Assembly: GCA_014706295.1 (NCBI GenBank) | Contig: JACSVZ010000015.1 | Location: 54,557,535-54,621,534 of the forward strand | Length of the DNA: 64,000 nt | Direction: 5' to 3' | Origin: Lycocorax pyrrhopterus obiensis | Taxonomy: Eukaryota > Chordata > Aves > Passeriformes > Paradisaeidae | Shown here: piece after piece, positions 1 through 14,500 of the stretch | Layout of the letters: each line of letters opens with the position of its first letter | Position numbering within the stretch: position 1 is the stretch's first letter | Program-made: the position numbers and the translations under genes | The notes under the pieces: generated by a model | What the model was told of the DNA's origin: nothing | Seen by the model: only the letters and a program-made list of their open reading frames with translations | Databases searched by the model: none

Positions 1-482
1 GATGTGGCTGTGTTCTTGTGGATTTATGCTGGCAACAGTAATTCAGGGATGTTTTCATTATTGCTGAGCGGGACTTACACAGAATCAAGGCCATTTCTGC
101 TTCTCACCATCCCGCCAGCGAGTGGACTGAGGGTTCACAAGAAGTTGAGTGGGGACACAGCTGACCCCCAGTGACCCAAGGGACATTCCATACCAGCATA
201 TAAAGCTCAGCATACAAAGCTGGGGGAAGAATGACGGGGAGGACTTTCAGAGTGATGGTGTTTGTCTTCCCAAGTCAACGTTACGGAGCCCTGCTTTCCT
301 GGGGATTGCCTGACCATGGGAAGTGGTGAAAGAATTCCTTATTTGCTTTGCTTGTGTGTGAAGCTTTTGCTTTACCTGCACCCACAAGTTTTCTCACTCC
401 AATTTTGTCTCCCATCCCACCAGGGAGGAGTGAGAGAGTGACTGTGTGGGCCATAGTTGCTAGTTGGGACTAAACCATGTCA
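1..482 (+). mobile_element. Avian endogenous retrovirus LTR, left end cut by the window
   Basis: The segment matches my recollection of a common avian ERV LTR family, in sense orientation. It has the U3-like text with a GGGGACACAGCTGACC stretch, a TATA-type box (TATAAAG, about 199-205), a downstream R/U5-like part, and the family 3' end reading TAAACCATGTCA at 471-482. A partly duplicated motif around the TATA box (CAGCATATAAAGCT then CAGCATACAAAGCT) is visible at about 194-222. No retroviral coding sequence follows at 483 onward, so this is a solo LTR or the last LTR of a provirus lying to the left. The 5' end and any target-site duplication are outside the window. Confidence 0.8.
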
Positions 483-3400
483 AGTAGGTGTCATGCAGGA
501 GGCAAGATGAGGTTTCAGTGTCCTCATGGATAATGAAGACTCCTCAACCCATGCCAGTACAAATCTCAGAATGACATAGTCATATATGCAATAAATGCTC
601 CTCCTGGAGAATGATCAGGCAACAATATCCCTCTTTCAACTGAAGCTGAAAAAGACAGCTGAAGCAGTAAAGTGCTCAGGATAAAATCTTCTCCAGCAGC
701 ACCTACATGGAATGCTCAGCTGAGCAAAGGTGTGAGCCTAGCCCTTTGGGAAAACCTAGTCTGTGGCAGAGTTTTTTTAATGCCAGAAGGTGAATTCTAG
801 ATAAAAATGAGAAATAGTGCACGAAGTGCTGCAAATTATAAAGAATTATACATTCTTGCAACAAACATGGAAGAAATATTTTTGCCAGGGATTATTTCAA
901 CCAACAAGAAAATAAAAAAGAAGTATCGTATTTTAATGAAAATACTTGAAAGGAGGAAGCATGAAATCTAGTCTAATCTACACTAATTTGTTAAAGATTT
1001 GAAATAATTTCAAGTGTATGAACATATATGTTCCTAATACCATTTATCTTTTTTCTTGTACCTCTAAATGAGAATTGCCTGTGATTGTTTGCAGGTGAGG
1101 AAAGGTAGATTGTTTACTCACTGGCTCAGATGAGAATTTGGCTTCCTCTTGAAATTCAAGGAGAAAAATATAGTGCTGCTCTTGGGAAAATATTATCATA
1201 AATCAAAACTTACTTTCCAAGTAGTGATTTTCAGGGTTCTTTTCACTGGGAATGTTGGGTTTTTCAAGAAGCAATGCTTACACAAGCAATGATGTCTTAA
1301 ACAAAGGCTCTTTCAGAGTGCTGTGTAAATTCTCCAACTATTATTCATCCTATTAAAAATAATTTGGAATTTATAAAACCTCCGACTCTCCTGGCTGGCA
1401 CAGTTTCCTTATTACAAATTAATTCCCTGCCAAAAATGGTTTGTTTCTATCTGATGATCTGAAGCAGTTCCTTGCAAAACCAAAAGAATTTAAATATTTA
1501 TTTATTAAGGTAACTCAAAATTTGGAAGAGGAAAAAGAAGCAGGCAGCTGGTTTCATGTGAGACTTCAAATGTGAAGTGCGTTGTTTTAAGAACCAGATA
1601 CCTGGAGTTTGATCACGTGGATACTATTTATACATTACAATCTGATTAAGTATTTTAATTTTGGAGAAAATCTATTGATTGATTCCCCATAAGCACGTGA
1701 GGCTCCTACAAACAAACCGGGTAGCAGGAGTCCTTCCAAGGCTTTCTCACAGCAACATGCTTTGGGGAATGCAAACCTAGCTGTAGGTAATGCAAATATT
1801 CACAGCTCAAGGTTACAGTCAGACTCCAGTAACATATAACTATAAATATGATATTAGATATGAGCTTAAAGGTGTGTGTTACCTCCCTGATTTTGTTTAT
1901 TTATGTGTGTGGTTTTATGTTTGCATACTGCCAAGTTAAGTTTGGTAGTGACACAGTGTAGACTCTCTCCAAAGTTTGAATACCTCCCTAAATGCAACAA
2001 AGTCTTGCATTTTCCAGCAGTCTGGTATCCCCTGAGAACTGTTATCAAATATGACTTGCTTCTAATCAACTGTCATTCTGAATCACCCCCTCAGCTTTTA
2101 CGGAGCTGAAGCCATCCTGCACATAACACTGAGACTCAACCAACACAAAAAGTGGGCAGCAAAGGTGAAGTGTGGAATTCAATATTTCATATTACTGCCA
2201 TCTCCTCTAACATAGGAATCAAAGACCAGAAACAAAACTCTGTGAGTGGACAGACAATTCCAGAGTACCAATAAGGTGCTGTGACCCAAACTAATCACTT
2301 GCACAGTGATTCATTAGTTATATCAGAAATCCAAAATACCTGGCATAGCTAAACCGAAGCTTAGGTTCTAAATCTACACAGTTTTTCAGATTAAGCTCGG
2401 CTTCCTTTTTGCATGTTCTGTAATCTATTCTTGTACTAATCCTGTTGATTGTTTTTACATCTTGGGTATTTTCTCAGTCTGCATAGAGAGACATAAACTA
2501 AGGGAACACCAATAGAAATTTTGAAAGAGATGGCAGGATATTTATATATCCTGGTAACACCAAAAGGACCTTTAAGGTGCATGGGCTCATTACACTGGAC
2601 ATTAAGCAAATAAAAACGAGACAAGGTATTTCCTTAAAGCTTTGCAGTCTCAGACATCTGAGGGTTGGAATGACCTGATAAGCCAATTCCCATTTCTCTT
2701 CAGTCTTAAAACAATTTGGCAGCTGTCTACTTCTTGCTCTATTTTCTAGAGATTAGAATCACAGAGAAATGTGCGGATACTTAATTAAGATATTTTCCTT
2801 TTCTACGTCATTTTCTGTTCCTAACCTCTATCTACATCTGTCTTCACTGCATAATAATCCTCATTCTCCTATGTGTTTTCCCCTTTCTGGTACACAAAGG
2901 CCTCTTTTATCCAGGCTTCATCCTGTAGTATCTTTCTAACTCTTTTCTCAGTACAGTTATGGTAATGAGAGTTTCCCTGCACTTCACAGAATGATCTGTT
3001 TCACAGAGCTGAGTCCTATCTTCAGCTATAGGTACTTTAATAGCGACCAGATAGTCACCAGTATACAGAAGGTCCCACAAGAGGGGCGACAGATTTCTGC
3101 TGTCTGGGAGATACTTCTGTGTTTGAAAACCCTGGAGTTACAGCAAAAATTGTCAGATCAGGTAAAATGAAATAGCTCCTATTATGATAAATCAAAGTTC
3201 TGTGCTTGGTTGTTCCTGAAACAAGGGTTGAACCATTTAGCCCCGCCTCAAAAGATCTCCTGCAATACTGGCACACCATTGCTCTATGGAAGGTTTACAG
3301 AGCTGTTGTTTTCTTCGTCTTGTTCTGAAAGCTTTGCAAAACAAAAATACTCCCCAAATCCCCCTCCTTCAGCCTGTTCTCCACAAAGCCAATTCACCTG

Positions 3401-6400
3401 AAGCGCTTAAATCGTTGTCAATAGGAAGCAATGATGCTGTACTGCAAAACACCCAGGGACTATAACCAGGTAAGAGCTTCTTTTAGTGGGCACAACGCAA
3501 CTGAGAAACTGTAGTAGCAGCCCGTAATAATTGTCACTTCTGATCACCATGGGAACCAAAGAGAGGTCTACTTTGCAGAAAACAGATCAGCAGTGACTCA
3601 CCGACTGCTTGGGAAGCATGATTATTGAGAATTGCTAGACTTGTGTGGGTGACAGGGAATAGTGATGCCATTTCAACCATAGTCCCATACAGCAGAGACT
3701 CCTCTGCTAGACATGCAGGATGAAAACAAGTAAATTAGTACTTTGTGATCATTAGAGACAAATTTCACCTTTATGATTTCCTGCAGCTTCAGCCTTGCGT
3801 GGACTCTTTGCTGTGAGAGGATTTCACTTCTAGGGAACAAAGTTCTAACTGAGCTTACACTGGCCTTTACCAGGTCTTCTGCAACCCTCTTAGTGACAAG
3901 ATTTAACCCTTGAGCAACACAGAGGTTTAGAGTTGTCACATCCTCTGAACTACACTAGGATGTGGATGGCACATAAAAGACAGGCAGTATTTCTGTCTGG
4001 ACTACCCAGAAGCTGAAAAGCTGGGCCCTTACAGCAAAGCCCCAGGTCCTGCATTAAGAAGAGATATATGAGACCAAAATTTGCAACACAAGATATTCTG
4101 AGTGTTTTTCAGCTGGTCACAAACTGTAGTTTCAATCCTATGCTTTCCTACTCCAGAATTTTTCAAGATTCGAGAATTCAAGCATAATACTTCTGGGCTG
4201 CCAAAGAATCTCAAATCAGAGATTCTGAGATTATAAAGCCCAAATCCACTCTTCGCTGAATTATTTTCACTGGCACCTCAGCTCTGGCTGGAGAAACAGT
4301 AACCACTGCAAGGAAAATTGTATTACAGCCCCAACATTTAAATGTTTATTTTTCACAAATGGTAATTCAAGATGTTTTAACAAAACCAAAGTATATTCCT
4401 TAATAATAACTCTGTCATTCAATGGCTCCCTGTGTTCTGATCTCAGTTCTCCCATTGAACCATCATTTGAGTGCCTAAATATTCTCCGAGGATGCCGTCG
4501 CATGCACAGCTGGCAGCTGGCATATAGGGTTTCTTTTCTGTTCCTCCTCCTAACAGAAATATCCACAGATTGTAAGTTTTGAAAGAGCAGATACACTCAT
4601 TTCTCCATGAAATGTCATGTGCTTTTATTAACAAAGGCTGCTCACCGTAGAGGAATTTTCATGAGCAGCAAATCAGTTCCCTAAGTGGAATTTGGCCAAG
4701 ATAGAATACAGAGTCCTGTCACACAGTTTCTACATTCATGGATCCTTGGGAAAACAAAAGACAAGAGTGCAAATTGAAGACAAGGGCATGGCCCTAGCTC
4801 TTTAGTTTGATGGGTACAGGCCTGCACAGCATAGATTAATGTATGTCTATTTTAGAGGCTCCAGTCCATGATGCCGAACATTTGTCAGTTGGTCAGTAAA
4901 GTTTTGAGATTAAACGAGGCAGAGGAACAAAAATATTAAGAAACCACTGTACCTCCCACACATTCAGAGGATGAAACATTAAAAGACCAATTCTGCAAAG
5001 TACTCCAAGCTTCTCTGTAACTCTGCACAGGAAAAACAAGCAATGCTGTAAACCAAGGAAAGTACCCTTTGCAACTGTCCCACCACCAGCTGCGAGGAGC
5101 TGTTCATCAGCAATCACCTCTTTCCTCCCTCCGCCCACACACGGGGCTTCAGATGTTAGTAGCAGAGCAAGTGATGTTTGAGTTTAGCCCTGTCCACCTT
5201 TTTGATGATTCTTCCCAGCAACTGAAGAAGTGGATAAACAACTGGGTTGATTTCTGGCATCTGCTGTTGGCTTTTCGAGCACAAGCTGAACGCTGATACA
5301 TCCTAGGACGACTGGTGCTTTTTCTGCTTTGGGAAAGACAACCGTGATCAGGTCAGGCATGGCCCTAACTGCTTTGTACTAAATAAACTTGTGCTATGCA
5401 AACCATTTAGGCCATCTGTGGAACATGGGAAGTGGAAACTATACCCTCATGCTATGGTACGCAGGTAGGAAGAAAGCCTGAGTGTTTATCACTCAGTGCT
5501 ACTTGAGTCCTCACCAGCCTGTCTTGCTAGAACAAGACTCTGCAGATATAATCTACAGACTTTCAGTCATACTGAGAGAGATTTTAACACCGCATCTTAA
5601 TCTTCAAGCTTATTTCATCCTGGTTGGAGGTCAACGGTCAAGAATGGGATGCATGTTTGTCTTCAGGAGCTCGAAGCCTGAAATCGTTGATAACCCAAGT
5701 AGCAGATTTCTAGAGAATAGCAATAAATAATGTCACAAATAATTAAAAGAGGACAAGCAAGGAATACTTTTAAATACCTCTTTTTGCAAGCCTCACATCA
5801 AACTACCACCATTTAAAAGTCAAAGCTGCAAATTACCGGAAATCATAATAGGTATCAGGGAAAAGGGCAGGAATTTCATGGTTCACAGTGGTTTATTTCT
5901 TCATGGCCACATTTTCTGTTTTGCTTTTTTTCTTTTAATTTTAAAAATGGTCATTAATGTACAGTAATATATTAGTATGGTGCAGATTGGGGTTTTTTTG
6001 TTTATTTGTTGATTTAAAGTATATGGCATATCAAGTCCCATTAAAAAGAGTTTGACTAAAGAATTATGCAAAAGGCTTTAATAATTTAAATACTCATTCA
6101 GCCATATGTAAATGTACAATCTGTTTTATGTTCTTTGTGAAACAATTGCTATTAACTTAATGAATTTTAAAACCTCAACAATTTGCTAAAGTAGTAATAA
6201 CACTCATTCTGTTTCAATTTGCCATACTGGAGATGCTTACAGATGAGTCAGGGATACAAATACAATCTAATAGTGATCAAAAATCCTCTACAGGTTAGGA
6301 GGATGCAGCACTGGAGTTTAGTCCCACTATCTCTAAAAATACTATCACTTCATCCTTATGCAAGGACATGTCATTGTTATTACATGGAATGGAACACAGT

Positions 6401-8556
6401 TCATTTCATTAGTATTTTTTCCATGTAATGCTTTACAAAAGAGATATAGCTGAAAAAAAATATAAACAGACACGTAAATACTACGATGAAGTATATTGTT
6501 CTTATTTGAATCAATTTCCTTGAGCAATATCTTTTTCCAAGGTGAAAATTAAACACTAATATTTGTCTCATGGTATAAAAGTGACAGTAATAATTATAAA
6601 GAACCTTATGGTCTTATGCTTATTTCATCCTATTCTTAAGTTTTCGCAGCAAAAATATTAAAATTTACAATATTCCCCAAAAGATGCAAACTTGTCAAAT
6701 GCATTACTCTGAAGTAAAATAACATTTAATTTACAGGAACCTACCATAGAAACTATTGAGTGGACAGTAGTGATGGTTTTCTATATAAAATCTATCAAAA
6801 ATTGTTGGAGAAAATATATGAAGCGTAGCTGATAACTAATGGAATCTGCAATATGGCCACAGAGAAATAAGTTGCAGATCATCAAAGTTAGCTCTTGTGC
6901 AGAAACATCCACCATGAGTTCACTAATTTCATCTTTCACTGGAGAACAGCAGGAGGTTTCCATAATGCAACTATCATAGGAAACTGATTCAACGCTGTAC
7001 TTTAAGCTTTACCCGTAGTTGGAACTTGCAACAGTTTGGATTTTTTGGTGCTCTGATCTCTCTTGCTCTCCGGAAGGCTGTGTAAATATCAAATTCTTCA
7101 GCACAAAGACAGCTCTCTCTAAAGCACTGGCAACTGGTCTTAGTAGACTGTTCAAAAAAAAGAAAGGAACAGATTCAGGTAGACTGGTAAAGCAATAGTG
7201 GAAAAGCAATACAGGAACATTCTATACATAAACCAGAGAACTGGGTTGTCATCAGAAGCTGAGAGATTTGTAGTCCATGAACTGCAGACACACATGCACA
7301 TAAACTTGTGGAGCTCAGAGGACCCTTTGTAGATTTGAAGCTGCTCATCTGTGTAAGACTTGAGTCAGCAGCTAAGCTCTGATCTTGCATGAATGAAGGC
7401 AAAGTGCATTTTTGGCTATTTTAAATAGCAAAAAATGTCAAGTGATTGATTCTATCCAGCCTCAGGCATTCAACTAAAGCACCTAGACAAGGACCTAAGT
7501 AACCCAGACTCTGTTCATAAACCACAGATGGAAAGGTGCGACCTCAAGACAGTGCTTGAGCCTTGCCCTGGTCAAGGGTGATGGTGTTTCTAGCTTAGAC
7601 ATCTCAGCCAGGTTACCGAAATTAGCTGTGAAGACCAACTGAAGTTCTCCCTGTTTAAGAGTGCTCCTAAAAAAGTCCGCGGGGCTTTAACCACTCATAT
7701 AATAAAGACACTTACTGTATGTGTTCTGCTCTACAAGGCCTGTGTCCAGCACTGGGACCAGTCAAAACTGTTTCTGGCTCTTCACCTAAATTAGGAAAGG
7801 GCTCTGCTTCTTATGGAAATTGTTGGCAGCTTAATAATTTTCAGTTCCCCACTGGATAGACATCAAAACGGTTCCCTATCAAAATTTGTCAATGTTTATT
7901 TAGTTCAAGTACTGAACAGAAACTTTGTTTATTTTTTCTGCAGATATGAACTTACAAAGGACTTTTTTTTAAAGTTAGTTAGTCAAAACTCTTTACTCAG
8001 GAATAGACCCTATAAATCTTCAATGTCCTATTTTAGCTGGTGGAAAATGAAGCCCCCACAGATACACCCATAGCAAGGGGAAAGCTCCAATACATTACTT
8101 AGTGAGCGACACACCAGTCTTCAAGGTCCTCCTGAAAATGGAGATGTTTTCTAACTGCAAAATCCTCATTCCTGGAAAAATCTTTGTCTCTGCAGATGCT
8201 GATCTAAGCACTGCTGACATACCTCTCATGGGAAGTCTTAGTACCACTAAGGACATTTGATTTTACTTGTTCCCAAATGAAGTAATACAGTTTTCTTGCT
8301 TCTCAATCCTTACCAAGAAGACGACTTTACCACTGTCTAATATATATCTGCACCCACTGAGAACTGGTCCCTGGCTCAGCCTTTAGAAGCTGTGATGCAG
8401 CTGGAGATGTAACTTCGTGGTGCCCAGATCAACTTAAGAGCATTACAGGGAGCATTGCTACCTTGTTCCTGTTCAACAAATACATGCCAAGCACATAATG
8501 TTAATCAAAACATACTGTACCTCCAGCTGTTTGCATCTTGATGTCTTTATTTCCTT
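483..8556. other. Intergenic DNA downstream of C12orf75, no gene seen
   Basis: This AT-rich stretch has many stop codons in all frames. The ORFs present are all under 110 codons, none resembles a known protein, and I could not place splice-consistent exons. It may contain C12orf75 3' UTR if the terminal exon runs past the nearest polyadenylation signal. AATAAA signals on the minus strand also occur in the 7890-7935 area. No clear transposon end was recognised. Confidence 0.5.
8546..8551 (-). terminator. Candidate polyadenylation signal for C12orf75 (AATAAA)
   Basis: AATAAA on the minus strand begins six bases past the proposed stop codon. A TATGTTTTGATT-type U/GU-rich stretch follows about 30-40 bases further on. 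If used, the 3' UTR would be only some tens of bases. A distal signal could be used instead. Confidence 0.3.
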
Positions 8557-8561
8557 CTAAT
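8557..8561 (-). CDS. C12orf75: C12orf75 terminal exon, coding part (D then stop)
   Basis: After the acceptor TTTTGTTTTCTAATTAAG, the bases AT TAG complete a Gxx codon as GAT (Asp) and stop. This gives exactly the expected C terminus (one residue after the K; Asn in human as I recall). Supporting points are the good pyrimidine tract, correct phase, correct length and an adjacent AATAAA. A 5-nt match is weak by itself, so another terminal exon is possible. Confidence 0.55.
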
Positions 8562-11500
8562 CTTAATTAGAAAACAAAAGACAAAGGTGGTTAAAATCTT
8601 AAAAAAAAAAAACCAAACCAACATGCAACAGAGTTAGTACTGTTCCAAAACCAGCTACTTTTATTTTGGTTAATAGTGTTCCTGTTTTTCATTTTCTTGT
8701 TTTGCAGCAAATTTTGGAAGCACCAGTCAGTGACTAAACTCTGTGCTGTACATATGTGACAGCAGCATTTTTTTGTGTTAAACCAAAAGAATATTACATT
8801 ATTTCATAATGATATGTTTATGACTTGTCTATTAAATAGCCATAAATCTAATGCTTTTCCCCCCACTGCTCAAAAATATAACATGGAAAAGAAACAGTTT
8901 CTGCTGGATTTCATGTAAGAACACAAATAAACCTGAAAGCAAGCACTTACTAACTGTTATTACTGGAATTCACCACAATGCAAGTAAATACCTTCCAAAC
9001 TAAAAATAGCACTGTGGCTCTGCAAGTGCATCTATCACAGCCTCTTAGTCCTAACAGGGTTTTGTTTTCTTTCAATTCACAAAGCACTCAGAGTGTGGAG
9101 AAGCTGTTCAGAAGACCGTGTACCTACACTGTCATCATCTGCTCTAGGATCCTTCTGCAAAAGTGTGTTAAATTTTAAATAAATGGGAACAATCCCTTTG
9201 ACAAGTATAAATAGCTCCACTGCCTTAAGAGGCTTCGAGGCTAGCCAGTCTGTCTGAAATCATAATTGATTTTTAAAGGACGTACATCCTAGGAGATGAA
9301 ATGAACCCCGGAAAGGAGGAGAAACGCAATCCCCAACCTGCCAGTACCTTTGGGTGCAGCTTTCGTCTGACTGGGAGCCATGGCAGCTGCGTCCGACGGC
9401 AGGCCCACGTAAACCCCACCATAGTTCCTGGTGCAGAGAAACCATTAAAGGCACATCAGAGCTCAGCTGGCACACTTCTCCCTGTGAAAGGAGCTATTTT
9501 TTTCACTCAGGTTCCTGATATTGATCACTAGACCCTAACTTTCTTGTGACAACAAACTCCACCCGCCCAGCTTCTTCTGAATATATCGAGCTGAGGACAG
9601 AGCTAATCTGATACTGATGTTCGACACTGGCACCACCAAAGCACCTCACTTCAAACAAACACACCAATTAAATAGCACTTTGGCCTCATTAATAAATAGG
9701 ACCTGCCTCCCCCTGCTTAAGGTCACACTTGGAGAAAACTGTTAATAGTAAGGAGCATGAGTGTCTTAGGTACTTCCATAGCCCAACACTCTCCCCTTCA
9801 TGGACTTGCAGAGGATACTTTCTGGCTCCAAAAGGCCTGTATGAAAAGCAGGAACAGATGCAGGGAGGTAAAAAACTGGGTCCTTGAAGCCTCTGCTGTG
9901 CCAGGAGTTCCTTGCAGAGGCTCCCTTTACAGTGCTCTGCCGTGTTAGGTGCTGAATTAATCACACCTCCTCCAGCTCCTGGGGTTCTGAGCCAATTTCT
10001 AATTTGCTCGATTATAGACTCATACTTCCTTCAACTTCCAGCCCAGCAGAGATCTCCCACAAGTGCTAATGGCATCTTCTGTGGCAGTGTTGGTGTGAAG
10101 GCAGAGGCCACCGGCCCTTATTGAGCACACCACCTACAGCTGCGAGATAATGTGCTCTTTTTGCCACAAAGTTCCCACCTTCCCAACTCAGTAACAGGCT
10201 GGGTGGACTCATCAATACTTGACTCTCTGTGAGATTTCCTCCTCTCTTTTCATTTCTCCTCTGCTTTGCTGTTGTTGGTGGGAGTTAGAAGGAGGGAAGG
10301 AAGGATATGTAACTGGTGGCAGAACTCACTGCAGCTTATTGCAAATAAAGCTAGCCCTGGCTGAGCAGAGCACCTACCTCCTTTTGTCATCATCTGATAT
10401 GGATTCTTCTGCTCTGCAACATCAAAAGATAAAAAGCATGTTAGCAGATTGTTTCTTTCAGCTGCTCCATGACCATCTGGGTAAATTCAGGAGCAAGGGA
10501 AGAACGGGACTATTACTGAACCCAGTTTAATTTAGGACATACACCATTCAACAAAGTACTCACACAGGTATAAAAAAAAAAGACAATTTTCCAATATAAT
10601 GTACAGAAGAAAGAAAAGATTGAGAAAAGATGCAGCTTACTTTTTATGACCCCCACCAGTGACATCTGAAAGTAGATTTGGGAGCAGAAACAGGTGAATT
10701 AACACTCTTCCTGAGTGAGTCCCCACACTACTCCCCACATAAAAGGAACATTAGGCTCTGCATGTAACAGGAGCAAGCCTGGACTGCTATTCCCCCAAAA
10801 GACGACTGAAAGGGACTGGGTGTCTGTGCTGGCATGCGATAGAGGATGAAGAGAGAGAAACTTTCACAGCAGCTATTACAGAAGCCAGAAGCTGTTATAG
10901 GGCCTCTCTATAAAATGAGGCACTGCAATTCCTGAATTCAGTTGTTTGCAAACCAAATGCTGTTATTAATCCCATATAAATGGGCAATTAATTCTCCTTT
11001 AACTTCAGGGTAAAATCACAGGTCAGTCTGTAGATCAATAGAGAGTCACTGAGGTTTGATTCCTCCTAATTATATACTGTCCAGTGTAGCTGAACTGGAG
11101 CAGGGGGTAAAGTAACCAGCACTGATGTGAAGGCAGATTTAATACAAAAAAATATAAGGAATTTATTCTCACTCCTTCAGTACACAATGCCTGCGCTGCA
11201 GTCTCAGTCTGTGTCCCAACATCAGTCTTCACACAAATCACTCCCCCACCTTTGATTAAATATTTGGATTTTGAGCTCTACTTCCATGGCTGGGTATGGA
11301 TGGGGCAGCAGCTGCACTTCAGCTTGGTCTGCAACCAATTTATTTATTCTAAAACGTTGATGTGCCTACTGTGTAATCGTTGGGGCTTTATGCCCTCACA
11401 GAGCTCTAAAGCCAATGGGATTTTGGCCTGAAGAGCAGAGGGCTCACAGCAAGATGCAGTCTTAAGTGCAAGAAAATGCCCTCAAACCTCCTGGGAGGGG

Positions 11501-14500
11501 AGCAAATGCCTTGAAAATACTGCTACAACTTGGAAATTTTCTTACCTCTACCTTCTTTCTAAGGGGCAGAACATTACCACCCATCCTTTCTGCATGACCA
11601 CAGTGAATAAGGGTACACAGGTCCTTTTAATAGTAGAGGCTTGGAGTAAATCTTATTATTTTACAATTATATTTATGCAGGGTACAGCACTCTTCATCTG
11701 CCGCCTTTGCCTACATCTTACCGCTCAAGAAAGACCGATCAACTCATTCCCTGGCCCTTCTGCCATCCCTTGCTGGAGGAACTAGAGCCATTTCAGAAGG
11801 CATTTCCTATCTCCTGTGACCCCATGTGGTCACCTACATCAACTTAGTGTCCTCACACACACAGCCAGAGAATGCAGAGACACTTTTTCTTGAGGACTGT
11901 GAAGCTGCTCTCTCCTAGTGTGGGCCAGTTTCTCCTGAAGAAAATGGAAAGCCTGTGTATATCAGTGGGTGGAAATGAGGATGTATTTTTAGGAAAAAAA
12001 AAAAATTCTACTTTAAGAAAGGGACTTTGGGTCCCAAAAGATCGCAAACAGTCATTTCTGTTGAACCAACTGAATGTGTCACAGGATTGATTTTCTCATA
12101 CAATTGGGACCATTTTCTATAATCCAGATTAACCATTGTCCAGAGAAAAGAGTCCTTTAAAAGCACTGACAACTTCATGAACAGCTTGAAGCCTCTAAAA
12201 TGGAGTTGTAAGAATAATAATCAATATTGTCCTACAGGAAATTAATGCCAATGTTTAAAAAAAAAAAGAAAAATATTCTAGTAGGAAACAGGGCCATTTT
12301 CTTCTGTTCCAGAAATGTTTTGTAATATGGCATCACCGACCATTACTGTAATTCTCTCACCAAAACAAATTATCCAGCTCTATGATTAAGCAGACGAGGG
12401 TTTTTAAACACTTTGCTTTCTTCCTTTCCTCTTACTAGCTATAAATCAAAGCAGTAATTTTGCAATACCCTTTTCTTCAAATGCACGACAGCAAAAATCA
12501 TCTGGGATTGTACAGACCACAGCTCTTGGGCTGGATGATGACTGGGGGCAAACTGTTGTGGCCCTGCCAGAAAAGAGGGAGTGAGCAGAGACAGGAGGAA
12601 CATGGGAGTGTGAGAGGGAAAAGAAAGAAAAATTCTGGTGATGGCACTTAAGGAAGAAGCCATTTTACACACCTTTCTGGGGGCTCAGGGAGGAATGCTG
12701 CCCCAGTTTATCTACTACACATATTCACACACCTCTTGCCTTCACACACGGTGGCTCTGATGCCACAACGATTTTTTGCCTTTTCTTTATACCCCTTTTA
12801 TACCTTTTTACAACTTCTGTATTCTTAGTGCTTTTTGCCTACATTCTTGGACTTGTTTGTCAAGGTAGGAGACTCAACATTTTAGAAGCTTTGTAGTTAG
12901 GGAGCAGTGTGCCCCAGACCCAAGGTCCTCTCCAGAACACATTCTGTAAACTAAGATAGAACCATCCAGGGCAAGGTTCCTTGGGGAGGGGAGCTCACTC
13001 AAGCCTTTCATTAGGGAAATTTTGATAGATATGCTAATTAGTAACACCTATAATGTTATACCAGATCTTTTGGGGGGTGCATTGCAGTGTGCATTAAGGT
13101 GCATTTGACCTGGACGTAGGGCACCTAAGGACCCTTAAAATAAATACCAAAGTAAAATCCCTTTTTCCCTTCTAACAGTGTTTGACTCTTTAAGACCAGG
13201 AAAAGGCATCAGCTCAAGACCCCCTTTTGAAAAGTGCCCACTAATTTCACACATTTAATGTCTGCTGAGCCACTGAGGCAAGTGCTGCTTCTGTGCCCGG
13301 GCTGGGTGAACACAGGTGGCTCTGGGGAGCAAAGCTACGACAGCAACACTCAACCACGCGGGAGTGAGAATGGAGAGAAGCTCCTCTGGTTCCGGCAGTG
13401 CTCCCTGGCCACGTCTCCTGGGCTCAGAGACATGGATACAGGAGTCCAGCAGTCCTGCAGGGAGAGCAAGCTAGGATAAGCTTTTCTGCACCAGGAATAG
13501 ACAGCAAAAGGAACTGAATGGTCCAAGGTGCTTCATGCTGATCAGCTGCTGTGTCGCTGCCTCAGATGCTGTTGACATCTGCAGAGGAGCCGAGAGCACG
13601 GTTTTCAGCAGGTAGCGTGGGCAGAGTCCTGGAGCCAACAGGCAGATTTAACAGCAAATCCACATAACAGCATTCTATTTTCAGGCGAATAAGTGTTTCT
13701 TTTGGTAAGGTTTTGACTGTCCCAAGAGGCTTCCTGTCACCCAAAGTCTGAAAAACACACTTTGTTCATCCGTCAGCTTTTACATCCATCAGTCCTATGT
13801 CCATTTGATGGTAAAAGAAGCTGCCATTTCTCACTTATTTTAAATGTCAAATGACAGACATTCACACTAATTCATTCCATCCACATTTTTCTTACCTCAG
13901 CTTTTATGACTCTGTTTGTGCCGAGCATTATACAGACTCTTTCTAGCTGTGCTCAGTAGTCCCACCAGATATGATTCATTGAACTTTGAACAAGCGACAG
14001 ACAACTACTCCTCAGATTCTTGGTGTTTCTTGGGAACAAGGGCCTGTCACTTGTATTTGATGGATTTCCTCTCAATATTTTGAAACAGGCTTGAACTGCT
14101 GTGTCCTTTCCTTCCTGCTGTAACTAATCTTCCCCCAGACTTAGCCACGCACTGAATATCGCAGGCATTGCATTACTTTGCAGCATATCCTTTACTTCTC
14201 CTACAGCTAAGCTTTCACAGTTAGCAGTGGTGAATGCTTCTTTATTAGTGGGGCAGGAGCATGGGCTGAAGCTGGCTGACAGATTCTGGGTTGAAGCATG
14301 GAGGGCAGCCACGTTCTCAGAGCATATGTCCTTCTCGTCTTCACACAGCCCTCAGTGTCACAGCGCTGTGCAGAGGAAGATCATATCATCATCACTATCT
14401 CGCTGGTGGAGAAACTCCAGGCCCCTAGGGCAAAGCAGCTTCCCTGCAGTCAGCCAGGAGGGCTCAGAGCAGGATCCAGCCCTCTCTCCTTCTGTGTGGC

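Noticed and set aside
2655..2685. GAGGGTTGGAATGACCTGAT, loosely like a CR1 tail
   Set aside because: Match too short and without the flanking terminal repeats.
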